Assembly (NCBI GenBank): GCA_018267315.1
Contig: JAFDYS010000003.1
Coordinates: forward strand, 1-44,535
Direction of reading: 5' to 3'
DNA length: 44,535 nt
Source: Bacteroidota bacterium
GTDB lineage: Bacteria > Bacteroidota > Bacteroidia > Chitinophagales > UBA10324
Of the stretch, positions 24,249-33,248 are shown piece by piece. The notes under the pieces were generated by a model. The model searched no databases. It was not told the origin of the DNA and worked only from the letters and a program-made list of their open reading frames with translations. The position numbers and the translations under genes are program-made. The stretch's first letter is position 1. Every line of letters starts with the position of its first letter.

Positions 24249-25628
24249 TTATTCCTCCACCAGTACGATCTCCACTCTCCGGTTCAGCGCGCGACCGCGC
24301 TCATCGGTGTTATCAGCAATGGGATTTTCAAAATTGTAACCGACAATACGAATGCGGTATGCTTCCACTCCTTTTGACAGCAGCAGATCCATCACGGCAT
24401 TGGCTCGGTTCTCCGACAGCCGCTGATTGTATTTCTTCGACCCCACATTATCGGTGTAACCGTACAGTTCACACTTGAAGTTCGGGTGGCGCTGTAAATA
24501 ATCTGCCAGCGCAGCGAGTTCATCTTTTGATGTATCGGGAATGATGTACTTGTCCGATGCGAAGTTGATGTTGGTGAGTGTGAACCGTTCGTACTCCTCT
24601 GCTTCCCGGGCTGCACTGTCTTTGGATGCCGCTGAGATCACGGGCTTGATGCCGAAGATGCTGTCGAAGTTGAGTGTGGCGCTCAGGTCAGCGTACTCTT
24701 TGAACTTCGGTTGCCGGTCGTCTTTCACGGTAGTGAATGATCCTTCTTCCAGAATAACACCGCTGTCATATTGCGGGTCGCCCACATCACCAATGGCGAT
24801 CTTCATGTGATATTTTTTGTAAGGCACTACATACGCAGAAGCTTTCAGGATGGTGGTGAACCCGTCCAGTTGCGTCGTGTTCACTATGGTTTGATTCAGT
24901 TTCTTCAGTTTCTTCTTGTCCGTTTCGTAGTAATCGCTGTACGGCGTTTTGTCTTTCTTCTTCTCCTTCGGCAGGTTCTTCTTCAGATCCACCTTTTTGA
25001 AGTAATCATTGTCAATGTAGAATTCCTTGTTGGCTTTGGAGTTGATGTTGTTCACGGTTACCGGCAGCACGGTTTTAGGAACCACGGCGAGGTTCAGGCG
25101 GTGAATCTTGTCACCGTCAATGATGAAAGCGAACACATCGTTATAGCGCGAGCCCACATACTCGGGATATTCTTCTGACCCGAACACATAGGAGAATGAA
25201 ATGCGGTTGTTAAACGGAATGAAATCAAATTCGAGAACGCTCACATCATATGTCACACTTTTACTGATGCGGTTGAGATCGCGATCACCTTTGGGGCGCT
25301 GTTTTGATTTCACCGCGGTGAAACTCGTCGTCGTCCACGGAGAATTATTCGGGCCGATCACGTCGGAAATTTTGCCGGTGGAAAGAACCATGCCATTCTC
25401 GATGCCCAGCACATTGTTCTCACATTTGAAATAGCCGATACTTTGAGTGGATCCTGTATAAGTGATGTTGCCCACCCTTACGCCCTGTCCCGAAATGAAT
25501 TTGTCAACGAGCTCCTGCGGTGTGAAACTGCTGTCAACTGAAATCTGTGCTGACGAATTCAATGCATGAAGACAAACGATGGAGATCAAGAGGAGAAAAA
25601 CAAGGAGTCGGGCACGTTTCATTCCCAT
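24249..25628 (-). CDS. choice-of-anchor-L domain fused to OmpA-type peptidoglycan-binding domain
   Basis: 459 residues. A signal peptide (about 1-27, MGMKRARLLVFLLLISIVCL...) is followed by a choice-of-anchor L domain (about 30-290; hallmarks IENGMVLSTGKISDVIGPNN, LEFDFIPFNNRISFSYVFGS, EEYPEYVGSRYNDVFAFII, IGDVGDPQYDSGVILEEGSF). The C-terminus (about 345-459) is an OmpA domain: INFASDKYIIPDTS, then LYGYTDNVGSKKYNQRLSENRA with the Asp and Arg that hold diaminopimelate, ending NRRVEIVLVEE. Choice-of-anchor L is usually the last domain before a sorting signal, so here an OmpA domain seems to take the anchoring role. Probable place: periplasm or outer membrane, held to peptidoglycan. A small hairpin (GCCGTTG/CAACGGC, 25636-25655) lies 8-27 bases before the start. 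Confidence 0.85.
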   Translation of the reverse strand: MGMKRARLLVFLLLISIVCLHALNSSAQISVDSSFTPQELVDKFISGQGVRVGNITYTGSTQSIGYFKCENNVLGIENGMVLSTGKISDVIGPNNSPWTTTSFTAVKSKQRPKGDRDLNRISKSVTYDVSVLEFDFIPFNNRISFSYVFGSEEYPEYVGSRYNDVFAFIIDGDKIHRLNLAVVPKTVLPVTVNNINSKANKEFYIDNDYFKKVDLKKNLPKEKKKDKTPYSDYYETDKKKLKKLNQTIVNTTQLDGFTTILKASAYVVPYKKYHMKIAIGDVGDPQYDSGVILEEGSFTTVKDDRQPKFKEYADLSATLNFDSIFGIKPVISAASKDSAAREAEEYERFTLTNINFASDKYIIPDTSKDELAALADYLQRHPNFKCELYGYTDNVGSKKYNQRLSENRANAVMDLLLSKGVEAYRIRIVGYNFENPIADNTDERGRALNRRVEIVLVEE

Positions 25629-25678
25629 GAACTAAGCCGTTGAGAGTACAACGGCTGTATGCGCAAAGTAACAAGAGA

Positions 25679-25708
25679 AAAGGGAGAATCCTGGTGAATT
25701 CTCCCTTT
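25679..25708 (-). terminator. rho-independent terminator after the M13 peptidase gene
   Basis: AAAGGGAGAAT (25679-25689) pairs perfectly with ATTCTCCCTTT (25698-25708): an 11-base stem with an 8-base loop. Read on the minus strand the stem is followed by TCTCTTG, a T-rich tail. It is 25 bases past the end of the minus-strand M13 peptidase gene and before the OmpA-type gene, so the two minus-strand genes are probably separate transcripts. Confidence 0.75.
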
Positions 25709-25732
25709 GTGTTAGCAATGTTGACTGCCGGG

Positions 25733-27784
25733 TTACCAAATCCTCACCCGCAAACTATCCGGCACATACATCTTGTCAGTGGGCTGAATGTTGAATGCAG
25801 TATACCAGTCATCCACGTTCACCACGGGTCCGTTCACGCGCAGGAAATTGGGTGAGTGCACATCGGTTTTCACCCGCATGGCAATGGTGGCGTCGCGGAA
25901 GTGCCCGTACCACGACAGCGCAAAACCGAGGAAGTATCGCTGCAGCGGCGTGAACCCGCCGATCACTTTTCCTTCCTTATACTGATCCGTTTTCTTGAAG
26001 GCATCCATTCCGATGAGCATGCCGCCGAGATCGGCGATGTTTTCACCCTGGGTAGCATCGCCGTTGATGTGCAAACTATCGAGCACCACGTAATTGTTAA
26101 ACTGGTTGATGATGCCCTGGCAGCGCTGCTGGAATTTCTCGCGGTCTTCTTTCGTCCACCATTCCTTCAGGTTACCCTGATCGTCAAACTGGCTTCCCTG
26201 GTCATCGAAGCCATGCGTGATTTCATGACCGATCGTGGAGCCGGCAGCATAGCCGTACATGATGGCATCATCCACGAGTGAGTCAGGCATGCCGGGCACA
26301 ATGAATGCCGCAGCAGGCAACACGATTTCATTGTTCGAAGGGTTGTAGTACGCATTCCAGGTCTGCGGTGTCATCTCCCATTCGGTGCGGTCAACCGGCT
26401 TGCCGATTTTAGCGAGGTAGAAATCGGTGGCCCATTTATTGGCTCGGATGGCGTTGCGCACGTAAGAGCTGCGGTCAATCTCCAGCGTAGAATAGTCGCG
26501 CCACTTGTCAGGATAGCCCACCTTTTTCATCACGGTGCCGAGTTTGGCATACGCTTTCTGCTTGGTGGAATCACTCATCCAATCCAGTTTCTCAATGCGC
26601 TCCTTATACGCGGCCAGCACATTGTCCACCATCAGGTCATAGCGCGCTTTCACTTTCGGCGAATAATATTTCTGAACATAAAGCTGCCCGAGCATGAAGC
26701 CCATGGCATTTTCTTCATCGTCCAACACACGTTTCCAGCGCGGGCGCTGTGCTTTGGTTCCGTTGAGCACGGTGCCGTAGAAATAAAAATTCTGTTTATC
26801 AAAGTTGCTGCTGAGCTTATCGGCAAATGTGTTGATGAGGTTCCAGCGCAGGTAAGTTTTCCAGTTGTCAACACTTTCGGTCTTCAGACTTTTTTCCACC
26901 TGCTTGAAAAACTCCGGCTGACCGACAATCACGGTGTCAATGTCTTTCACCCCGCTCACTTCGAAAAAGTTTTTCCAATCGAGCGAAGGAGTGAGTTTGC
27001 TTACCCCATCCACGGAGAACTTGTTGTAGTTCGCGTACGGGTCGCGCAGGTCAGCGAGCTTGCGTGACGCTTTGGCGAGATCCGTTTCCATGCGCATGAT
27101 GGTAGCGGCATCTGTTTTCGATTGGGTGGAATCTTGCCCCATCATGGTAAGCATTTTAGCCACATGCTTCACGTATTCCTCACGGATATTTTTTGTGCGG
27201 CCATCTGTATCGAAATAGTAATCGCGGTCGGGTAACCCGATGCCACCCTGGTACAGATGAATGACAAACTTGGCGCTGTTCATTTCATCCTGTCCCGGGT
27301 AAATACCGCACAGGGCGCTTACGCCGATGGTCTGCAGCGAGGCCACGGCGATCACCACGTCGGCCGTGGTTTTGATATTGCTGATCATGTCAAGCTCGGG
27401 CTGCAGCGGCTTGATGCCCTGCGATTCGATGGCTGCGGAATCCATGCCGGTGTACCACCAGTCGCCAATCTTCTGTTCATTCGTCCCTTTGGCTGCCTTA
27501 GCCGAAGCGGCTTCTTCATTGATCTCGCGCAAGCGCGTGAGCGTTTCTTCATTCACCAGTTTCCAGATACCCCAGCTGTTTTCAGTTTCCGGAATCGGGT
27601 TATCCTTGACCCACTTGCCCATGGAGTATTTGAAGAAATCATCGCCGGGGCGAACGGTGGTGTCAATGTATTCTTTCAAAAAATTGTCGGCGGTGAGGCC
27701 AGCAGATGCTTTCTGTTTTGGTTTGCAGGAATAGAAAGTAAAGGCAATGATGATGGATAGGAAAACGAATGTGATTTTTTTCAT
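25733..27784 (-). CDS. M13-family (neprilysin/PepO-type) zinc metallopeptidase lipoprotein
   Basis: 683 residues from ATG at 27784. The signal MKKITFVFLSIIIAFTFYSC ends in a Bacteroidetes-type lipobox with Cys20, so the enzyme is probably lipid-anchored. The zinc motif GHEITHGFDDQGSQFD lies near residues 517-532 (both His bind zinc, Glu is the catalytic base) and GENIADLGG supplies the third ligand. NAYYNPSNNEIVLPAAAF is the family's substrate-binding stretch and VNxDxWYxAF-like VVNVDDWYTAFNIQ sits close to the end. M13 enzymes cut short peptides. Nine additional upstream codons (to 27811) are unlikely. An 11-base-stem terminator follows. Confidence 0.95.
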   Translation of the reverse strand: MKKITFVFLSIIIAFTFYSCKPKQKASAGLTADNFLKEYIDTTVRPGDDFFKYSMGKWVKDNPIPETENSWGIWKLVNEETLTRLREINEEAASAKAAKGTNEQKIGDWWYTGMDSAAIESQGIKPLQPELDMISNIKTTADVVIAVASLQTIGVSALCGIYPGQDEMNSAKFVIHLYQGGIGLPDRDYYFDTDGRTKNIREEYVKHVAKMLTMMGQDSTQSKTDAATIMRMETDLAKASRKLADLRDPYANYNKFSVDGVSKLTPSLDWKNFFEVSGVKDIDTVIVGQPEFFKQVEKSLKTESVDNWKTYLRWNLINTFADKLSSNFDKQNFYFYGTVLNGTKAQRPRWKRVLDDEENAMGFMLGQLYVQKYYSPKVKARYDLMVDNVLAAYKERIEKLDWMSDSTKQKAYAKLGTVMKKVGYPDKWRDYSTLEIDRSSYVRNAIRANKWATDFYLAKIGKPVDRTEWEMTPQTWNAYYNPSNNEIVLPAAAFIVPGMPDSLVDDAIMYGYAAGSTIGHEITHGFDDQGSQFDDQGNLKEWWTKEDREKFQQRCQGIINQFNNYVVLDSLHINGDATQGENIADLGGMLIGMDAFKKTDQYKEGKVIGGFTPLQRYFLGFALSWYGHFRDATIAMRVKTDVHSPNFLRVNGPVVNVDDWYTAFNIQPTDKMYVPDSLRVRIW

Positions 27785-27858
27785 GACGAAGTTTGATGAT
27801 GAAGGCCGCAAAGATGAAGGATTATTGAGAGAATGAAAATGATTTAGACAAACCCGGA

Positions 27859-29364
27859 TTAGATTGGCTTAAGGGCACTCACTCTTCCTTTTTCAATGGT
27901 CATTACGATCAGAAGAAACAGAGCCATGAAAGCTGCCGCATATACGTATTTCATCAACCACAACGATTCCGGTAACAGCGAAACCAGTTTGGCATCGGCG
28001 AAGAAGAAGAGAACAGCCAATGCTATGTAAATGAAGAAACGCCTGATATCATAAGGCACGGGGTAATACTTCTGCCCGAGGAAATAGGACACGAGCATCA
28101 TGGAGCCGTAGCAAATGAAGGTAACCCACGATGAGCCATAGTAACCATATAGCGGAATCCAGATCCAGTTGAGTGTAAAGGTGATCACCACGCCGCCGAA
28201 AGCAATCAACGATCCTGCGAGGTTGTTGTTCGTGAGCTTGTACCAGATGGTGAGATTGTAGTAAACACCGAGAAAGAAATTGGCAAGCAGCAGGATAGGC
28301 ACTACGCGAATGCCTTCGTAGTATTCCTTGCCCATAAAAATCTCTTTGAAGAAATCCATATTGAGGGTGACAAGCAGGAAAATGAAGCAGCAGAAGATCA
28401 CGAAGAAATTCATGGTGCGCGCGTAGGTGAGCTGCGGATTTTCTTTTTTCGACTCACCGAAGAAGAAGGGCTCTGCAGCCATGCGGTAGGCCTGTACGAA
28501 GAGTGTCATCAGCAAACTCATTTTGTAGCAGGCGCCAAAAACACCGAGAGCGTGAATGGCTTCTTCATAATTCCCGTTCCATCTTCTCGTAAGTAAAATC
28601 CGGCTCAGCATTTCATTTCCCATTCCCGCGGCGCCTACAATGATGAGTGGCCAGGCGTAGTGCAGCATCTCCTTCCATAAACTGAAATCAAATTTCCAGT
28701 GCCGGATGTAGAAATATTTTGCAAGCACGATCACGGTAACCGCACTGGCAATGAGGCCGGCAATGAAAATGTATTGCACACCGAGATCAGGATTGTAAAC
28801 CTGTTGGATGAATCCGTGCCATGATGCCAGTGATTCATTTTTCAATATCCACGGACAGGCGATGAGGAAGAAAAGATTGAAGAACACATTGGTGCCGATG
28901 TTCAGAATTTTGAATGTGGCAAAACGAATCGGCCGGTTTTCCTGCCTGAGGTGTGCAAACGGAACCGTAACGATGGCGTCGAGCGCCATGGTTAATGCGA
29001 GCACGGTCACATATACGGTATGCCCTTCAAACTGCATCAACCGCGCAATCGGGTTGCGGAAAAGAATAAGGAGTGCCGAAAAAAGCAAGGATGTGATCAG
29101 CAGCGAAGCCATGCCGGTGTCGTACACCTGCTTCTTATCTTCTTTAGTGGTGGAATAGCGAAAGAAGGCCGTTTCCATTCCGTAAGTAAACAGGATGTTG
29201 AGAAAAGCGGCGTATGCATAGAACTGCGTTACCACGCCAAATTCACCCGGGTGAAACACGCGGGTTTGGATGGGAACCAGCGCGTAGTTGAGGAAGCGGG
29301 CGAGAATGCTGCTCACACCGTAGATGGCGGTTTGCTGAGCGAGCTTCTTTACTAATGGGTGCAA
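27859..29364 (-). CDS. MOP-superfamily oligosaccharide flippase (Wzx-like polysaccharide biosynthesis protein)
   Basis: 501 residues with about 12-14 membrane segments and no signal peptide. The N-terminal stretch QTAIYGVSSILARFLNYALVPIQTRVFHPGEFGVVTQFYAYAAFLNILFTYGMETAFFRY (checked in pieces) is typical of the polysaccharide exporter branch of the MOP (MATE-like) group, which flips undecaprenyl-linked oligosaccharides or similar lipids. The start is TTG at 29364: an in-frame TGA stands directly before it and no ATG occurs before the first helix. No glycosyltransferase gene adjoins it, so the cargo cannot be inferred from context. It is 74 bases upstream of the M13 peptidase gene on the same strand and divergent from the transketolase gene. 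Confidence 0.85.
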   Translation of the reverse strand: MHPLVKKLAQQTAIYGVSSILARFLNYALVPIQTRVFHPGEFGVVTQFYAYAAFLNILFTYGMETAFFRYSTTKEDKKQVYDTGMASLLITSLLFSALLILFRNPIARLMQFEGHTVYVTVLALTMALDAIVTVPFAHLRQENRPIRFATFKILNIGTNVFFNLFFLIACPWILKNESLASWHGFIQQVYNPDLGVQYIFIAGLIASAVTVIVLAKYFYIRHWKFDFSLWKEMLHYAWPLIIVGAAGMGNEMLSRILLTRRWNGNYEEAIHALGVFGACYKMSLLMTLFVQAYRMAAEPFFFGESKKENPQLTYARTMNFFVIFCCFIFLLVTLNMDFFKEIFMGKEYYEGIRVVPILLLANFFLGVYYNLTIWYKLTNNNLAGSLIAFGGVVITFTLNWIWIPLYGYYGSSWVTFICYGSMMLVSYFLGQKYYPVPYDIRRFFIYIALAVLFFFADAKLVSLLPESLWLMKYVYAAAFMALFLLIVMTIEKGRVSALKPI

Positions 29365-29457
29365 TCAGGAAATTTTCCGGTGCGAAATTATTGAAAAGTA
29401 TTCCGACCGGATGGCAGGCATCATCGTGCATAGCGATGTTAGTTACTTCCTTACCGG

Positions 29458-29491
29458 TTTGACTTTTTTTATGTAGTGCCGCCTAATTTTA
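29458..29491 (+). promoter_or_regulatory. candidate promoter of the transketolase-VWA operon
   Basis: TTTG at 29458-29461 and TAATTTTA at 29484-29491 resemble the Bacteroidetes -33 (TTTG) and -7 (TAnnTTTG) boxes, with the last base of the -7 box not matching and 22 bases between them, slightly longer than usual. A start just past it would give a leader of about 35 bases before the ATG at 29532. This is the only likely promoter for the four genes to 34226. Confidence 0.4.
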
Positions 29492-29531
29492 CCGCAAGCT
29501 ATTACCATCCGAGTACTACTTCAATCAGTTT

Positions 29532-30374
29532 ATGGCATCTGTATCAGAATTAAGAAATATCGCCACGCAGGTTCGTCGTGATATTGTGAGAATGGTTCAT
29601 GCGGCGCAAAGCGGCCATCCCGGCGGTTCACTGGGCTGCGCGGATTTTTTGACAGCCCTATATTTTGAAATCATGGAGCGCAAGCCCGGTTTTGATATGG
29701 ATGGAATGGGCGAAGACATTTTCATTCTTTCCAACGGGCACATTTCGCCGGTGTGGTACAGCGTGCTGGCACGTGCAGGATATTTTCCGTTGGATGAATT
29801 GAAGACCTTCCGCAGAATCAGTTCGCGCCTGCAAGGTCATCCGGCCACTCATGAAGGATTGCCCGGCATTCGCGTAGCATCTGGTTCACTTGGTCAGGGA
29901 ATGTCAGTCGCCATCGGTGCGGCGCAAGCCAAGAAACTCAATCACGATCCGCACCTCGTTTATTCACTGCATGGCGACGGCGAACTGGAAGAGGGACAAT
30001 GCTGGGAAGCCATCATGTATGCCGGCGCGAAGGGAGTGGACAACCTCATTGCCACCGTTGACTGGAATCATCAGCAGATTGACGGCACAACGGAGCAGGT
30101 GATGAACCTCGGCGATCTCAATGCAAAATTTATTGCCTTCAACTGGCTCACGCTGCAGATGAACGGCAATGACATGGAAGAAGTGGTGAACGGGTTGAAG
30201 AAAGCGAAGTCCATTTCGGGTAATGGAAAGCCGGTGTGTATTCTTATGAATACCCACATGGGTTACCCGGTTGACTTCATGATTGACAACCACGAGTGGC
30301 ACGGTGTGGCGCCAAATGATGAGCAGTTGGCCAAGGCGCTTGCGCAACTTCCTGCAACGCTGGGAGATTACTAA
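29532..30374 (+). CDS. transketolase, N-terminal (thiamine diphosphate-binding) subunit
   Basis: 280 residues, cytosolic. With the C-terminal subunit at 33249 it moves two-carbon ketol units between sugar phosphates in the non-oxidative pentose phosphate pathway. HAAQSGHPGGSLGCADFLTAL and LSNGHISPVWYSVL carry the active-site His residues; GDGELEEGQCWEA (about residues 147-159) is the GDG...N-type ThDP/Mg motif with GVDNLIATVDWN following; the chain ends where full-length enzymes pass to the pyrimidine-binding domain. Split transketolases are usual in this phylum, but the two halves are normally neighbours; here two VWA genes lie between them. The stop at 30374 is about 44 bases from the VWA1 start proposed here. 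Confidence 0.92.
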   Translation: MASVSELRNIATQVRRDIVRMVHAAQSGHPGGSLGCADFLTALYFEIMERKPGFDMDGMGEDIFILSNGHISPVWYSVLARAGYFPLDELKTFRRISSRLQGHPATHEGLPGIRVASGSLGQGMSVAIGAAQAKKLNHDPHLVYSLHGDGELEEGQCWEAIMYAGAKGVDNLIATVDWNHQQIDGTTEQVMNLGDLNAKFIAFNWLTLQMNGNDMEEVVNGLKKAKSISGNGKPVCILMNTHMGYPVDFMIDNHEWHGVAPNDEQLAKALAQLPATLGDY

Positions 30375-30417
30375 CTTCGCCTCACTGCCTCGCCGCAGTG
30401 AAGATCGAAACGGCCCT

Positions 30418-31803
30418 TTGCGCATTACAACTTCATTCCCCGGAATCATTGTTGGAATTTTGGTATTCACTTTTTTTCAGCTTGCTGAAAAGAACGCAGC
30501 CGCGCAATCGAAGGATGCTTACCTCCTGTTTGTGCTCGATGCCTCGGGCAGCATGAAAGGTGAATGGAAAGGTAAGAGCAAGTTTGAGCTTGCCGGTGAG
30601 ATTCTTTCTAAAACAGTTGACAGTATCACGCAGTCGAATCAGAAAGTGCAATGTGCCCTTCGTGCTTTCGGGCATCAGTCGCCGCGTGCGGCAAACAATT
30701 GCAAAGACACAAAACTTGAAGTGCCGTTTTCCAAAGCCAATGCATCTTCCATCGTTCAGCGATTGAAGCAAATACATCCGCAGGGACAAACGCCGATTGA
30801 ATTCACGCTTAAACAATCGCTGAAAGACTTTCCTGACAGTAATGCAAACAACGCCATTATTCTCATCACGGATGGAAACGAAACCTGCGGCGGCGACTTA
30901 TGCAAACTGGCATCAGAAATGGCCTCAAAACACATTGCACTCCGGCCGTTCATTGTGGGGCTGGGATTGAATGATTCCCTGAAGAAGAAATTCGAATGCC
31001 TCGGCAATTTCTATGACGTGCAGAGCGAAGACATGTTTAGCAGCGCCATGCGGGTGATCATTACCCGCGTGCTCAATCCCACCACCTGCCAAATCAATTT
31101 GCTGGATGCCTATGGCAATGCCACGGAAACCAATGTGGAGATGACGTTGTACGATCATCATACGCGACAGGTGAAATACCAGTTCATTCACACTTTGAGC
31201 AGCCGCGGGACGCCCGATACACTCGTGCTCGATCCGAAGTTTGTTTACGATCTTACGGTGCACAGCATTCCCGAAGTTCGTAAAACGGAAATGGAACTGG
31301 TACCCGGTACACACAACATTGTCGCAGCCACCGTGCCGATGGGAACACTCGATTTACCGATGGATGGCATTCAGGCGGGAGCGGTGGTGCCTCCGTGCAT
31401 TATCCGGCGGGCAGGCGAGCAGGAAATCCTGCACGTGCAGGATGCCGGAACATCCCTGCGATACCTGGCAGGAAGTTATGACCTGGAGATTCTCACTTTA
31501 CCTGAAATTTTTCTCAGCAATATTCAGATTGAAGACGCAAAAACCACTTCGATCAAAATTGCCCGGTCGGGTATTCTGCTCCTCACGCCATCAGAAAGCG
31601 GCGTTGCTTCCGTTTTCATGGAGCGCGGGGACACGACTATTAAAGTGTATGATTTTGGATCTGTGAAGCAGCAGCAAACTGTAAACCTTCAGCCCGGCAA
31701 ATACAGTGTGATCTACCGGCCGGACAAAGGCAAGCAAGCCGAACGAACCCGGCAGATTCCGGTTCAAATCAATTCCGGTAAAACCACTTCCATCCGATTG
31801 TGA
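30418..31803 (+). CDS. secreted von Willebrand factor A domain protein (VWA1)
   Basis: Proposed as 461 residues from TTG at 30418, which opens a signal peptide (RITTSFPGIIVGILVFTFF... cleaved near NAAAQ). The only upstream ATG, at 30283, would overlap the transketolase gene by 92 bases and its extra residues do not resemble protein. The VWA domain spans about 35-225: MIDAS motif LDASGSMKGEW near residue 41, the conserved Thr in HPQGQTPIEF and the Asp in LITDGNETCGGDLC. A beta-rich region follows with carboxy-terminal pieces VNLQPGKYSVIYR and SGKTTSIRL. The two Cys in ETCGGDLC are shared with VWA2. It ends in TGA overlapping the VWA2 start by one base (translational coupling). Ligand and location beyond the periplasm are unknown. 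Confidence 0.75.
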   Translation: MRITTSFPGIIVGILVFTFFQLAEKNAAAQSKDAYLLFVLDASGSMKGEWKGKSKFELAGEILSKTVDSITQSNQKVQCALRAFGHQSPRAANNCKDTKLEVPFSKANASSIVQRLKQIHPQGQTPIEFTLKQSLKDFPDSNANNAIILITDGNETCGGDLCKLASEMASKHIALRPFIVGLGLNDSLKKKFECLGNFYDVQSEDMFSSAMRVIITRVLNPTTCQINLLDAYGNATETNVEMTLYDHHTRQVKYQFIHTLSSRGTPDTLVLDPKFVYDLTVHSIPEVRKTEMELVPGTHNIVAATVPMGTLDLPMDGIQAGAVVPPCIIRRAGEQEILHVQDAGTSLRYLAGSYDLEILTLPEIFLSNIQIEDAKTTSIKIARSGILLLTPSESGVASVFMERGDTTIKVYDFGSVKQQQTVNLQPGKYSVIYRPDKGKQAERTRQIPVQINSGKTTSIRL

Positions 31804-33245
31804 TGATGCAAATATTTTATTCCAGCAGGTCACACAGATTTCCTCCCGGGAAAAATGCCGCTTTCAAATCGGTGTTGCTCCGCGTCATGTGTGGTTGGTT
31901 ATTATGTCTCGTTACTTCGGCTGCATATCCGCAGCAAACGCCAACGCTTACCCGAATCCTTTTTTTGCTTGACGGTTCATCAAGTATGGCCGAAGCGTGG
32001 AGCAATACGCTGAAAGTGGAAGCGGCCAAAAAGATCGTCATACAAATTGCCGACTCACTGAATGCATCCGGTGATGTGCAACTGGCTCTGAGAATTTACG
32101 GGCACCAGTACATTGTTTCGGATCACAATTGCTCTGATACAAAACTCGAAGTGCCGTTTGCATCACACAACGCCCAGGGAATTAAAACGGCGCTGAATGC
32201 ACTCCATCCGCGCGGCATTACGCCGATAGCCAACAGTCTGGAACAGGCCGCAAATGATTTCCCCAATGATGTGCGTGCGAGGAATATCGTGATCCTGATC
32301 ACTGACGGCGAAGAATCCTGCGGAGGTGATCCTTGTGCCGTTTCATTAAAACTTCAGCAGAAGAAAATCTTTCTGCGCCCGTTCGTCATCGGGCTCAACC
32401 TCGATCCCGATGCTGCGGACCGGATGAACTGCATCGGCAATTTCTACAATGCGCCAAACCCCGAAGTCCTTCGTACGGTGATGCGCACAACGGTAGATCG
32501 CATTCTTTCATCCGCTTCCGTGCAGGTGAATCTTCTGGATTCGCAAGATCGGCCGCTTGAAACCGACGTGAACTTGACCTTCTCGGATGCCGGCAGCGGT
32601 GTGGCGCGTTATCAGTTTTATCACACGATAACCAACAGTGGCGTGCCGGATACCATGCGCATTGATCCGGTGCCTTCATACTCTATCACCGTTCACACCA
32701 CCCCACCGGTGATCCGCAATCATTTGAATTTCGAAAACCATTCACTGGACACAGTAAACATCCGTACACCGCAGGGATCGTTGCGGATTGAACTGGAAGG
32801 GAAAACGATCAACCAGAATTTGAATGATAAAATAAGGGTGCTGGTAAGAAAGTCAGGTTCTGGTGAAACAATACAATCGCAAAAACTGTATGAAAGCAAG
32901 AAATATCTGTGCGGCCGGTATGATTTGGAAGTATTAACGCTTCCCCGTATTACGATCCGGAATGTGGCAATTACCCAGAGTTCTACCACCACGATCACCA
33001 TTCCGATTCCCGGCATCGCATCGATCAGCAAATCATTTGCGGGCGTGGGCTCAGTGATGATGAAACAAGGCGAGGAGTGGGTAAAAATTTATCCACTGAA
33101 AGAGAATTCCAGCAATGAATTGATAGGTTTGCAGGCAGGCGAATATGAAATTATTTTTCGCTCCAGGTTTGCCAAACGCTCAACGGATACAGTAGTAAAG
33201 CGGGTAATTATTAAAAGTGGGGAAACCACAACCATAAAATTGTAG
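31803..33245 (+). CDS. secreted von Willebrand factor A domain protein (VWA2), paralogue of VWA1
   Basis: 480 residues from ATG at 31803; GTG at 31800 and ATG at 31806 are alternatives in the same frame. The N-terminal basic and hydrophobic stretch (FKSVLLRVMCGWLLCLVTSAAY) is a signal peptide. VWA domain: MIDAS LLDGSSSMAEAW near residue 57, HPRGITPIANS, and LITDGEESCGGDPC. The C-terminal half parallels VWA1, with RYDLEVLTLPRITIRNVAIT matching SYDLEILTLPEIFLSNIQIE and ends LQAGEYEIIFR and SGETTTIKL. VWA1 and VWA2 thus came from one tandem duplication that has since diverged. The stop is 3 bases before the ATG of the transketolase C-terminal subunit, so all four genes probably share one message. 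Confidence 0.85.
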   Translation: MMQIFYSSRSHRFPPGKNAAFKSVLLRVMCGWLLCLVTSAAYPQQTPTLTRILFLLDGSSSMAEAWSNTLKVEAAKKIVIQIADSLNASGDVQLALRIYGHQYIVSDHNCSDTKLEVPFASHNAQGIKTALNALHPRGITPIANSLEQAANDFPNDVRARNIVILITDGEESCGGDPCAVSLKLQQKKIFLRPFVIGLNLDPDAADRMNCIGNFYNAPNPEVLRTVMRTTVDRILSSASVQVNLLDSQDRPLETDVNLTFSDAGSGVARYQFYHTITNSGVPDTMRIDPVPSYSITVHTTPPVIRNHLNFENHSLDTVNIRTPQGSLRIELEGKTINQNLNDKIRVLVRKSGSGETIQSQKLYESKKYLCGRYDLEVLTLPRITIRNVAITQSSTTTITIPIPGIASISKSFAGVGSVMMKQGEEWVKIYPLKENSSNELIGLQAGEYEIIFRSRFAKRSTDTVVKRVIIKSGETTTIKL

Positions 33246-33248
33246 CGA

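Noticed and set aside
31803..33245. VWA2 as an assembly duplication of VWA1
   Set aside because: The two proteins are clearly diverged at most positions and differ at the DNA level, so this is an old duplication, not an artefact.
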